A DNA stretch of 64,000 nt from Phytophthora quininea (lineage: Eukaryota; Oomycota; Peronosporomycetes; Peronosporales; Peronosporaceae): NCBI GenBank assembly GCA_011947345.1, contig JAAVTG010000359.1, forward strand, positions 248,001 through 312,000, given 5' to 3'. Of the stretch, positions 1 through 9,282 are shown piece by piece. The notes beneath the pieces were generated by a model that worked only from the letters and a program-made list of their open reading frames with translations, searched no databases and was not told the origin of the DNA. The position numbers were made by a program, and so were the translations under genes. Position 1 is the stretch's first letter. The number at the start of each line of letters is the position of its first letter.

Positions 1-1
1 G

Positions 2-988
2 AGTATCCTACGAGACTATTGCCGCAACGAAGGGCGTGTGGTCAAGTTCGAAAAGCCCAAAACGTCTCCAGCGCAGACGACGCCGTCCGCCTCCACGACC
101 TCGCTGAGTCCGTATCTCTATTTTGGTTGCATTAGTCCACGTACTTTTCTGTACCACGTCCGTGGGATTCAAGAGCACCATGCGAAGGCAACGTCGGCGA
201 CGCCAGTGAGCTTGGACGGACAGCTTCTGTGGCGCGAGTTTTTCCACTGCCACGGCCGTGCCAATCCGTATTTCGACAAAATGGAGGAGAGCCCCACGTG
301 CTTGCAGATTGACTGGCGCTGCCATACGATCCCAGAGAAGGAGGAAGACATGACTGACGACGACAAGCTCGCGCGATCCCAATTCAAAGCGTGGACAGAC
401 GGACAGACTGGGTTCCCTTGGATCGATGCTATTATGATCCAACTGAAAGAGGAAGGCTGGATGCACCACCTCGCGCGCCATTCGGTGGCGTGTTTTCTCA
501 CTCGTGGAGATCTGTACATTTCGTGGGTCCGTGGACTTGAGATATTCCAGGAGCGCTTGATCGACCACGACTGGAGTATCAACGCTGGCAATTGGCTTTG
601 GCTCAGCAGCAGCTACTTCTTCTCGGCCTACTTTCGCGTGTATTCGCCGTCAACATTTGGCAAAAAGTGGGATCCTGAAGGCCTGTTCATCCGCAAGTAC
701 GTGCCAGCGCTGCGCAAAATGCCAGTCAAATACATTTACGAGCCTTGGAAAGCTCCTGTGACGGTGCAACGTGCTGCTGGCTGCCTTATTGGGAAAGACT
801 ACCCGTTCCCGATTGTGGATCACAAAATTGCGATGCGCCGCTGCATGGATGGCATGAAAAAGTCGTACGCAATTGGCGAGTACGGCAGACCCCCGCTTTC
901 GGAGCTACCCACCAGTCCGCGAAACAAACGCCCGCGCGAGAACTCGTCCCATTCGTCAGAGACCTCAGATGACTCGTCGACGCAATAA
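2..988 (+). CDS. (6-4) photolyase / animal-type cryptochrome, 5' end cut by the window
   Basis: The frame is open from the window edge, so the N-terminal photolyase domain is missing and only the FAD-binding C-terminal half is seen. Recognisable family motifs in order are SPYLYFGC, GQLLWREFF, TGFPWIDAIM, WMHHLARHSVACFLTRGDL, DWSINAGNWLWLS, YIYEPW and GKDYPFPIVDH. The paired histidines in HHLARH lie where (6-4) photolyases keep their catalytic His residues, and GKDYP-PIVDH is typical of the (6-4)/animal cryptochrome branch, not of CPD photolyase or CRY-DASH. Expected role is light-driven repair of (6-4) photoproducts with FAD, or blue-light signalling; sequence alone does not separate these. 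The C-terminus is a short Ser/Asp-rich tail. No frame break is seen. The next gene starts about 150 bp downstream on the same strand. Confidence 0.93.
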   Translation, partial: SILRDYCRNEGRVVKFEKPKTSPAQTTPSASTTSLSPYLYFGCISPRTFLYHVRGIQEHHAKATSATPVSLDGQLLWREFFHCHGRANPYFDKMEESPTCLQIDWRCHTIPEKEEDMTDDDKLARSQFKAWTDGQTGFPWIDAIMIQLKEEGWMHHLARHSVACFLTRGDLYISWVRGLEIFQERLIDHDWSINAGNWLWLSSSYFFSAYFRVYSPSTFGKKWDPEGLFIRKYVPALRKMPVKYIYEPWKAPVTVQRAAGCLIGKDYPFPIVDHKIAMRRCMDGMKKSYAIGEYGRPPLSELPTSPRNKRPRENSSHSSETSDDSSTQ

Positions 989-1139
989 GCGTCGAACGCA
1001 TCGAGTCCAATTGCGTCCTGCTGATAGTTTTGGTTATGTCATAACGTGCAAATGGAAATGAGACTGAGTGATTGATGGAGTTTCTCTCCCTGGTGAGTAG
1101 TGGCGTTATGGCTACTCTTGGATTTCTCAACAATGGCAA

Positions 1140-2079
1140 ATGAGACTGTCTGCTGCAACTCACCGGCGTTTGTTTTCAGCTTTGCTTATTGTTGGCGTCA
1201 CGCTAGGAATGCTGTTGACTTTGGCTGCTGTCACTGGAACACGTCCTAGAGGAATACGCGGCAGGCGGCAGGAAACTACTGATACTCGATTACTTGGACA
1301 AGAGGCGTTGTGTGGATCGGGCGACGGCCTCGAAATCGATCACGGAAGCGATTTCCGCGACGAAGTCCTCAAATGGTCTTCTGGATCTAGCAGCTGGGAA
1401 GACTGGCGCACGAAGAAAGAGGAATCTACCGACGACGATGACGACGATAATGATGCTAGCGATTGTGGCGGCGGCTCGCCTTGCAGTATTGGGAGGTATG
1501 ACAAGGAGGGGCACCACCACCACAAAAGAAACATCACCACCACCATGATAATGACGACGACGACGATGATGATAGTGACGACTCGCACAAGCACAAGCAC
1601 AAACATAAGCACCATAAGAAGAAGAAGGGAAGCAGTAGCAAGTCTGGACCTACCAGCATCCAGTCGAATATCGTTGCCAACTTGTCTGGTGTCAGCATCG
1701 GCAATACGATCACGATCATCAACGTCAGTAGTGGTGGTGGCAGTGCCTCGGCAGCGATAGAACCGATCTCCAAGGTTATCACCAATGCCAACCCTTTCGT
1801 TGTCAACGGCGCTGGTCGCTCGGCTATCACTTCGGCAGCCGTTCGAGCTTTTGTGCGTCTACGGACTGCAACCAATACAACGTATCGCCGCCCATGGTAA
1901 TCGGCTCAGGCTCTGCAATTTTTGCACAGAATTCTTCGATAAGTGGCAGCTTTGGAGCAGCAGGAAGCGAGGCGGGATCTGTGGAGATAACTCGGGTCAA
2001 CGCTGCCAGCACGGTTGGGATAGGAGCGAGCGGGTGGTTGTTGCTTCTTTCGGTGGCCACCCAGTTTGGTTTCGTTTAG
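1140..2079 (+). CDS. secreted His/Asp-rich protein with GPI-like C-terminus (two frame breaks)
   Basis: The first ATG opens a clear signal peptide: basic start (MRLSAATHRR), then a hydrophobic core, LFSALLIVGVTLGMLLTLAA. An acidic stretch of D/N residues follows, then a His run, an Asp run and a His/Lys run (about 1500-1630), a pattern suited to metal binding. The frame changes near 1510, where one extra A in GAAAC would keep the His-rich stretch in phase, and again between about 1800 and 1850, after which a Cys-bearing segment (CASTDCNQYNVSPPM) and a Ser/Gly/Ala-rich part run to a hydrophobic tail (GWLLLLSVATQFGFV) directly before the stop. That tail, with small residues before it, resembles a GPI-attachment signal. 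I do not recognise a named family. Probably a cell-surface or wall protein; pseudogene is possible but the breaks look like base-call losses. Confidence 0.55.
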
Positions 2080-2249
2080 CAGCAATGGCGAAAGCGTCCA
2101 GGCCAATAACCCGTGCAATAATGTTTTCGATACTTCTTCTTATCGAATTCGTTGCAGTGGTTCGGCATCCGTTAGTGCCAGGTAACGCGAGATCTGTTCG
2201 CTTTCGATGATAATGATACTCTGGTCTCCCCAACGACGGGCACGAAGTA

Positions 2250-3585
2250 GAACCGGTCTTCGGCTTCGACTACCTGTAGTCTCCTCGACAACGCCCTCTC
2301 TCGACTCGTTAATCCGCTTCAGATCAACCCTGCGGCTCGTGGCTCGACACTCGATGGCGAGGTCGCTGCAGAAGACGCCGCGCCGCGGATACACTCACCC
2401 CGGCACTGCGCGATCTCGACGCTCGAGCTATCCCTCTCCGTCAAGACAGACTTCACCGGGGGCAACGTCGGACCACCCGCCACACTCGATCACTGGCGGC
2501 CCGCCGTCCTCCGTCGCGCGGCGTCCACGTGAGGCCGCGGCTTCAACTAGGCGCCGCGAACACCAGGATGTGGCCAAGTCACGGCAGCTTGCATGCGCCA
2601 TTTTGCCCGCGCTAGTCCACTCTCCGCACTTGTCTGGAGTGGTGAGCCAACCGCGCTTGGATCTCGTTCGCTCTCGGTGAGCTCTGGAGAAGCCGGGCCC
2701 TCCATTTTGAAACCCGCTGCGCAGACAAATAGGAAGGCATCACGCGCGATAGACGTCGACGTCGTATAGTAATCGAAAACAGGGGCGACGACACTGACAA
2801 ATGGAGCTGCAGCTGAACGTGGACGCCCGGTACACGCCGTCGCGCGCCGAGCCGATCGACACCGTGCTGCGCCACTTTGAGAGCCCTGCGTGGGTGCGGC
2901 TCGTGCTGAAGCAGGTGGTACCGCAGTTGAAGCGGGTCTCGCCCACCCGCGCGAGCACGCTCGCCAAGCTGGTGCTGGACGCCGAGAGGAGCCGTCGGTG
3001 CGGTGGCGGCAACGTGGAAGAACAGGTGTCGTGCAGCATTTGCTTGGCAAGGGAAAGGATCCCGGGACGGTGGCATCCGGATCGACCGACTCCGCCACGA
3101 TGCCGACTTCGCTGCCGTGCGGCCACCGGTTCCACTCGGCCTGCGCGCAGTCGTGGCTGCGGCGGCGAAGTACGTGTCCACTGTGCCGTTTCCAGCTCCC
3201 GTCCGTCTACACGGGCACGTATGCGGTTGCGGCGGTGCGGTCGACGCTGGTCGTCTCGGAAAACAACAGTGCTCTCGAACCGTTCGTGGCCGGCGCCAGC
3301 GGCAGAATTGCGCGTTGCCGTGCAGATCAACATGGTTCGGGTGCATTCGCGGGGCGTCGACGTCGACGCTAGACAGCGAATGCCGTGCGAGGTCAGTGTT
3401 GGTGTAGAACGCGTGGAGGATTCGCCGGGTGCAAAGCTGACGGCCGGAACAGCCAAGCGTCGACGGGAAGGGTCGTGCCGATTGCCTGGGAAGCACCGAG
3501 GGCTTCCAAGAGATCGCGGGCGGTGTGATCAAGAACATATTGAGAAGTAAGGATTTCGTAAAACTACGACCGAATTGATGGGAAA
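2250..3585 (+). repeat. left arm of large inverted repeat
   Basis: This segment reappears reverse-complemented at about 3690-5032. Anchors include the outer end (GAACCGGTCTTCGGCTTCG against the reverse complement near 5015-5032) and the inner end (GTAAGGATTTCGTAAAACTAC near 3549 against its complement near 3710-3730). Arms are about 1.34 kb with a spacer of about 100 bp (3586-3689). They differ by scattered substitutions and small indels, so they are diverged copies. Each arm holds one RING-H2 gene transcribed toward the centre. Confidence 0.9.
2801..3550 (+). CDS. RING-H2 zinc-finger protein, copy A (frame breaks)
   Basis: Probable E3 ubiquitin ligase of a local family. ATG at 2801 begins MELQLNVDARYTPSRAEP, which aligns with the starts of the paralogues at 6041 and 7445. 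A conserved segment (VLRHFESPAWVRLVLKQVVP) precedes the RING. The first zinc ligands CSICL lie in one frame and the rest, PCGHRFHSACAQSWL and CPLCRFQ, in the next, so one base is missing near 3050. A second break near 3303 (GGCAGAATT here against GGCCAGGAATT in copy B) separates the RING from the C-terminal part RVAVQINMVRV...PCEVS, which both other paralogues also have. Cysteine/histidine spacing is C3H2C3. The gene lies in the left arm of the inverted repeat, pointing to the centre. Either a decayed copy or an intact gene with base-call losses. Confidence 0.75.
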   Translation: MELQLNVDARYTPSRAEPIDTVLRHFESPAWVRLVLKQVVPQLKRVSPTRASTLAKLVLDAERSRRCGGGNVEEQVSCSICLARERIPGRWHPDRPTPPRCRLRCRAATGSTRPARSRGCGGEVRVHCAVSSSRPSTRARMRLRRCGRRWSSRKTTVLSNRSWPAPAAELRVAVQINMVRVHSRGVDVDARQRMPCEVSVGVERVEDSPGAKLTAGTAKRRREGSCRLPGKHRGLPRDRGRCDQEHIEK

Positions 3586-3689
3586 TGTAATGGTGAAAGA
3601 CAACACGGGCGACACATTCTAAACTAGCACATCCAAACGCGGCACTCAGCTAACTCCATTCGGTTGCTCAACGTCAGCGCGCAAGAAGT

Positions 3690-5032
3690 TATTCCATTTC
3701 AATTCGGTTAGTAGTTTTACGAAATCCTTACTTCTCAATATGTTCTTGGATCACACCGCCCGCGATCTCTTGAAGCCCTCGGTGCTTCCCAGGCAATCGG
3801 CACGACCCTTCCCGTCGACGCTTGGCTGTTCCGGCCGTCCTCTTTGCACCCGGCGAATCCTCCACGCGTTCTACACCAACACTGACCTCGCACGGCATTC
3901 GCTGTCTAGCGTCGACGTCGACGCCCCGCGACTGCACCCGAACCATGTTGATCTGCACGGCAACGCGCAATTCCTGGCCGCTGGCGCCGGCCACGAACGG
4001 TTCGAGAGCACTGTTGTTTTCCGAGACGACCAGCGTCGACCGCACCGCCGCGACCGCATACGTGCCCGTGTAGACGGACGGGAGCTGGAAACGGCACAGT
4101 GGACACGTGCTTCGCCGCCGCAGCCACGACTGCGCGCAGGCCGAGTGGAACCGGTGGCCGCACGGCAGCGAAGTCGGCGTCGTGGCGGAGTCGGTCGATC
4201 CGGATGCCACCGTCCCGGGATCCTTTCCTTTGCCAAGCAAATGCTGCACGACACCTGTTCTTCCACGTTGCCGCCACCGCACCGACGGCTCCTCTCGGCG
4301 TCCAGCACCAGCTTGGCGAGCGTGCTCGCGCGGGTGGGCGAGACCCGCTTCAACTGCGGTACCACCTGCTTCAGCACGAGCCGCACCCACGCAGGGCTCT
4401 CAAAGTGGCGCAGCACGGTGTCGATCGGCTCGGCGCGCGACGGCGTGTACCGGCGTCCACGTTCAGCTGCAGCTCCATTGTCGGTGTCGTCGCCCCTGTT
4501 TTCGATTACTATACGACGTCGACGTCTATCGCGCGATGCCTTCCTATTTGTCTGCGCAGCGGGTTTCAAAATGGAGGGCCCGGCTTCTCCAGAGCTCACC
4601 GAGAGCGAACGAGATCCAAGCGCGGTCGGCTCACCACTCCAGACAAGTGCGGAGAGTGGACTAGCGCGGGCAAAATGGCGCATGCAAGCTGCCGTGACTT
4701 GGCCACATCCTGGTGTTCGCGGCGCCTAGTTGAGCCGCGGCCTCACGTGGACGCCGCGCGACGGAAGAGGACGGCCGTGCGCCGCCAGTGATCGAGTGTG
4801 GCGGGTGGTCCGACGTTGCCCCCGGTGAAGTTTGTCTTGACGGGAGGGATAGCTCAAGCGTCGAGATCGCGCAGTGCCGGGGTGAGTGTATCCGCGGCGC
4901 GGCGTCTTCTGCAGCGACCTCGCCGTCGAGTGTCGAGTCACGAGCCGCGGGTCGATCTGAAGCGGATTAGCGAGTCGAGAGAGGGCGTTGTCGAGGAGAC
5001 TACAGGCAGTCGAAGCCGAAGACGGTTCTGCG
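3690..5032 (-). repeat. right arm of large inverted repeat
   Basis: Reverse complement of about 2250-3585 with scattered substitutions (for example ATG/ACG upstream of the PTSLPCGH codons and CATTC/CAGTC in the C-terminal coding part) and one-base indels. Carries the mirror copy of the RING-H2 gene. Duplicated sequence includes about 550 bp upstream of the coding region, so promoter material was probably copied too. The 3586-3689 spacer shows no gene. Confidence 0.9.
3728..4478 (-). CDS. RING-H2 zinc-finger protein, copy B (frame breaks)
   Basis: Mirror duplicate of the gene at 2801. The equivalent ATG lies at 4478; one C is missing just after it (GCCGGTAC against GCCCGGTAC in copy A), and the same break as in copy A lies within the RING after CSICLAK. 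From the second RING half (PCGHRFHSACAQSWL, CPLCRFQLPSVYTGTYAV) to the end the frame is continuous, running through the family C-terminal segment (ELRVAVQINMVRVQSRG, MPCEVSVGVERVE) to a basic tail. Expected function is E2 binding and ubiquitin transfer by the RING; substrates unknown. The tail beyond MPCEVS differs from the paralogues at 5254 and 7445. Copies A and B converge on a spacer of about 100 bp. Confidence 0.75.
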
Positions 5033-5253
5033 AACGAAAAGGCTGGGATGGATACACCAAGTCTGTCTATCCATCGGAGACCCGCTCTTCTAGGATACAC
5101 GCACGGCTCGCAAATGCAAGCTGCATCCGGCATGGATCACCCTGGTCGTGCAGCAACTTCATGATCAGGCGGTGGTGATGCTGGCCAAAACGATCGTCAC
5201 CGACTTGTTTTCGTGTGCATTCAGCTTGTATTACCGCACTCTACTGTCTGAAC

Positions 5254-6041
5254 TCATTCGCCGACTCGTTGCCGTTTGTCCGGGCCTCCTTCCTGTCGAC
5301 GAAAGCGGTGCCGCTTCCTGCCCGTCTCCGAAGCCACCACACGCGACGAGGCAGCGTCGTCGAACTTGGACTCCTCCACCGTCGCGAACCGAGCAGACGC
5401 GAGTCGACAATTGCGCGATGAGTCCACCCCGCCAAACACCTCGCCGCTCGCCTCGTCCATCAGGAGGGCCGTCACCTCACAGGGGCCTTGATAAGATGTC
5501 GTACTCGCCTTCTCCAGAGCTAGACAAACCGCTATCCGCACGGAATGACCGCCGACAGGAGCGTCTGGCAGTTGATTCCGCGGCCAATTGTTCAGACCGT
5601 CCGGGATCACCGTGGTCGAGCGGAGTCTGCGAACAACAAACTTGCCAGCGAACTCCTTTGGAAATTGCCAGCGGCAAATCGGGCACGTGCTTTGCAACTC
5701 CAGCCACGAGTGGATGCAGCGGCGGTGGAAGTTGTGGGCGCAGGGGAGCTGAACTCCGCTATTCGTCGGCCGACGCCTGCCGGTGTGATCGTTTTCTTCT
5801 TCATCGTCCATACAAATCGCGCATTCAACGGGGTTTTGCGAAGCGTTCTCCTGTGCTCTCCACTGGCGATTAAGAGACTCGAGCACCGCATTGTCAACGG
5901 GAGACACCTTTTCAAGACGTGGCGCGACGTGTCGGGTCATGAACGCCGCCCACATCCGCGTTCGCAGCAGTCGGAGCACGTCACCCAGGACAGCCCCGCC
6001 GGGGCCCAGTAGTGCACTTCCACGCGCACAGTCACCTCCAT
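5254..6041 (-). CDS. RING-H2 zinc-finger protein, third paralogue (one frame break)
   Basis: ATG at 6041 gives MEVTVRVEVHYWAPAG, matching the start of the intact paralogue at 7445. The frame then shifts in a run of G (about 6000) and continues as AVLGDVLRLLRTRMWAAFM, again collinear with the intact paralogue. One further G would join the two parts. The RING-H2 is complete: CAICMDDEEE...LPCAHNFHRRCIHSWL...CPICRWQFP. The C-terminal conserved block follows (HSVRIAVCLALEKAS, PCEVTALLMDEASGEVFGG), then a basic, Arg/Lys-rich tail absent from the paralogues (RKRHRFRRQEGGPDKRQRV), which could serve as a nuclear signal. Likely E3 ubiquitin ligase. Divergent from the gene at 7445 with about 1.4 kb between. 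Confidence 0.82.
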
Positions 6042-7444
6042 GCGAAATGCAGAAGTGAGTGAAGGACGTCCTGGCGACTGGTTCACAGGCGAAAATTCCC
6101 CTTTGCGGACAAGCTGGAGGAATGAGAGTGACTGCCTTCCCTCCTTTGCGAGCGCGGCCGAGTTCAAATGAAGTAACGGCAAGTAATGTCATCCAAATCA
6201 TCTCGAGACTCGGCGAGCTGGCCAGAGCACGATGACGGGGCGGCCAAAGCTGTCACTCCCGATGCCGAGCCGGCATCAGCTCGATGCTGCATTAGCCAAC
6301 TGCGTTACAGCGGCGATCTCGCGCGTCGGCACCAGCACCGGCAGCTGCTGGGTAATGGCACTGCGTTCCCTCTCTCCTCCTGCTTTGCCGCATTTTCTAA
6401 TCGACGGGCAGACTGATCTCAGCGATTGCGGGGGCGCCGCAGCATGCTCCCCGTCACTCTGGCGGCGCCGCTGACGAAAGCTGTCAAAGGCAACTTGGTG
6501 TCCGAGGCCAAAACAGGATCGGCAGTGGCTGGTCTGCGCAGCGTGCTGGTCCCACGGCGATCATTACTCACGACCAGGCACATCACGGCGTTTTGACTTC
6601 CCGGTTACTTTTAAGGTGCCCCGGTAGTCACAAGTCCTACCGTGACGGCGCGCCGCTGTTTTCAATTCGCCGCGCGAGCCAAAATCCGAGTTGAAGCGAA
6701 TTTGGTTGCCCACGATGCTCGTGTTGGCTTTGCGAGGACGGCCTGGGAAGATTTGAGCTGCTCGACGGGGCTTGGCGGTGTGCTGGGGGCCTCGATGCTC
6801 GTCACAGGAGCACTAGTTGCAGTTGTGCTCGGGGTCATCGCCGCTGGGAGACATGCGTGGAGCGCTGCTTGTTGTCGCTGTTGCCTCCTTTTTGGCGGGC
6901 GGGGCTCGAGGCCCTCCCTCGTCGCGCGACGACAGTCCTGGGTAGGCTAGGTAGGCGACGCGACAGTCGCCTGCTTGTTCCAGCTCGTGATCGACAGCAG
7001 GACAGCAGGCAGGATACACCGCCCGCCCGCCCCAGCTCGACTAGAGCGCGGTGCTTGGAACGTCCGTGCACGCGTCGCCGCCGCGCGTGTTCCTCCATGT
7101 CGGAGCGAGCCGGAGAGGGACCAGCCCCGCCAGGCGCCTCGCCTCGCCCAAGTGCATGTTCACGCCGGCCCGGGCTCGCTGCAGCGGCGCCGATAAGAAG
7201 CGCGTCCCACTCTGGCGCGGCAGGCGCGGCGGCGTCAAAAGCTTTTCTTTCGAAACTGCTCGGGCCCACGCATAGCCGGACGGCTCGCGGCGTCTGCTGT
7301 CACTGGCGGCGTCTGCGGAGCTCGCTCACTTTCGCTTTTCCGGAGCAGCGGCCGCGAGAGAGCTTGTTCGCATCGACCGACGCCCCGGCACGCAGGGCGT
7401 TCAAACAGCACACAGCCACGGAGTTCGACGCAGAGACCGCGGCC
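6042..7444. other. intergenic region between divergent RING-H2 genes
   Basis: GC-rich, no ORF with recognisable domains. The frame of the downstream RING gene is open upstream to 6857, but that extension is Arg/Ala/Pro-rich, lacks resemblance to the paralogues, and the paralogue starts align at 7445. It probably holds the promoters and 5' leaders of the two divergent genes. Confidence 0.5.
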
Positions 7445-8053
7445 ATGGACATTACTGTGCGCGTCGAAGTGCAGTACCATGCGCCGGCCAACGCCGTCAC
7501 GCGCGACGTGCTTGAGATGTTCCGCTCCACGACGTGGGTGCGCTTCATGATGCGCTACATCTCGCCGCGGCTCAAGAGCTCGTCGCCGGCCGACCAGGCC
7601 ATCCTGGAGGAGCTCGAGAGCCAGGAGGCCGCCGAGGTGCACGAGGGCGAGGAGTGCGTCATCTGCATGAGCGAGAGCCCGTGCGACGGCCACGTCGCGC
7701 TGCCCTGCGGCCACTCGTTCCACTACCCGTGCATCTCGTCCTGGCTGCAGAACCAGAGCACGTGCCCCGTGTGCCGCTTCCAGTTCCCCAAGGCCTTCAC
7801 GGGCAAGTACGCCGTGCAGAAGCTCAAGTCGTCCATGGTGCTGTCCGAGGAGCAGGGCAAGATGCCGCGCGCCGAGCTGCTGGCGCTCGACATCGGCAAG
7901 CACGTCGTGCGCGCCGTCGTCAGCGTCACGCTCGTCAAGGTGGCGGCCCCGGGCGACGGCGACGAGGACGACGAGGAGTTCCCGTGCGAGCTCAGCGCCT
8001 GGATGCTGGACCCCAACACGGGCGAGACCTTCTCCGAGCTGGACTGTATATGA
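7445..8053 (+). CDS. RING-H2 zinc-finger protein, intact paralogue
   Basis: Complete 202-residue protein and the reference copy of the local family. Order: an N-terminal strand-like segment ([16 protein letters not shown], 1-16), a conserved segment [20 protein letters not shown] (about 20-40), RING-H2 (about 73-115: [34 protein letters not shown]), then a conserved C-terminal block (about 140-202: [17 protein letters not shown], acidic loop, [18 protein letters not shown]). Ligand pattern C-x2-C, C-x-H-x2-H-x2-C, C-x2-C identifies a C3H2C3 RING. The start was chosen by alignment with the ATGs of the paralogues. Expected role is E3 ubiquitin ligase; no membrane segment is seen, so cytosolic or nuclear. 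Codon use is strongly GC3-rich compared with the dynein and channel genes, which suggests good expression. Confidence 0.9.
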   Translation: MDITVRVEVQYHAPANAVTRDVLEMFRSTTWVRFMMRYISPRLKSSSPADQAILEELESQEAAEVHEGEECVICMSESPCDGHVALPCGHSFHYPCISSWLQNQSTCPVCRFQFPKAFTGKYAVQKLKSSMVLSEEQGKMPRAELLALDIGKHVVRAVVSVTLVKVAAPGDGDEDDEEFPCELSAWMLDPNTGETFSELDCI

Positions 8054-9282
8054 GCAGCAGCCAGCAGAAACTACCACCAGTTAGACAGACAAACCAAGCC
8101 TAGGAGCACGACAGCGACGACGACAGCGCCAGCCACGCAGCCCTCGAGCACGAGGAAGACCCCGTCGAAGCGAGAGGAAGGAAGGGGGACACGGGATGAG
8201 ACGTAATAGGTATTTATCGACACAGAGAGAAGAAGATGGAAGGACACCCCACGGATGGAAGGATTTCGGCAAAGAAATGTAAAGCACAACACGAACTTTG
8301 AAATGCACTTGATCAGCCTCAGCATTGATGCGTGTCTTGGTGAGCAGCTCGCTATGATGAACCGTAGCCACCAGAGCTACAAGACGTTGGAGATCGGTCA
8401 ACGTGGCGCCCCACGTTCTGGACTCTTCTCGCCCCAACTGCCGATGATTGCCATGAAAGCGTCGCCAGTAATCACGCTCGGCGCCAGCATTTCCTTGACC
8501 TCGTCGCCAAGTGCACTTTGGGCGGCTCTGGTCTCGAGCTGGTTGCTGCCGGCCCATGACGTCCAAACGCCCGGAAAAGCTCGGTCGGCTGCGTCATGCG
8601 CCCCGACCTGCGCTTGCTGCTGGCAAGCGAAGGCGGGCCGGCCCCGTCACGACGCACTTGCAGGCCCTGCTCGCCGCTGGAAACTGCTCGGGTGCGGCTC
8701 AAGTTGAAGCGGTCTCCGCAGTCGGACGTCGCTGTGAGTGTCGGCTGAGTGAGTGAGCGTCTCGTGGGCCTGTCTCTCTCGCTCTGTGCGCTTCTCAACC
8801 GAAGTAACTCGCAGTCGCTGGTCTGGTCATGGTCTGGTCAGGATATGGTCGCGACCGTCGCCGCCATTGTCGGACAAGCTGCCCAGGCCTGACTCAGAAG
8901 ACCCCGTACGCGACGTGCTGTCGACCGCGCCGCGAGGGAGTGAGAGTGACTAAGTTCCCGGAGCAGACAGCCTCCACTGCCGCGGCAAACGACCACCGGA
9001 GAGACGAAGACCCGCTGGTCCTGGAGACCGGTAGGCTACAACAACAGCGTGTTTCGCGACTCCATGAGTTGCCACAACATGATAGCATGCCTGTGTTCGC
9101 CTTTTTCGTTCAATATCGTTTTCACGTACATATATATGTAGATATATACCTATATAGACTATCATTTTCATATTCATATTGTAGCTTTCTACCAACCTAT
9201 AGATCTGTCTAAATTGCCTGTGCACGCCAACCAACCAACCAACCGATTTGCTCGAAACGTTGCCATTGACATTCTAGCGACG
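8054..9282. other. intergenic region, no gene seen
   Basis: 1.2 kb between the intact RING gene and RRP5. Short ORFs on both strands have no family resemblance. The last 180 bases become AT-rich and hold a candidate initiator (listed separately). Confidence 0.5.
9120..9190 (+). promoter_or_regulatory. candidate oomycete-type initiator region upstream of RRP5
   Basis: An AT-rich block with TATATA runs leads into TATCATTTTCATATTCATAT at about 9158-9177, about 110 bp upstream of the RRP5 ATG. This fits the oomycete initiator style (TCATTTY core followed by a T-rich flank). It is a match by eye to a short degenerate motif. Confidence 0.4.

Noticed and set aside
1534..1875. Minus-strand Ser/Leu-rich ORF in the surface protein gene
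   Set aside because: Shadow of the GAC/CAC triplet repeats; no signal or domain of its own.
2250..5032. The palindrome as a library hairpin artefact
   Set aside because: The arms differ by base substitutions, not only indels, and a unique spacer of about 100 bp separates them. It is more likely a true inverted duplication, though confirmation by spanning reads is listed.
6857..7444. Long N-terminal extension of the RING gene
   Set aside because: Arg/Ala/Pro-rich translation without family resemblance; paralogue starts align at 7445.
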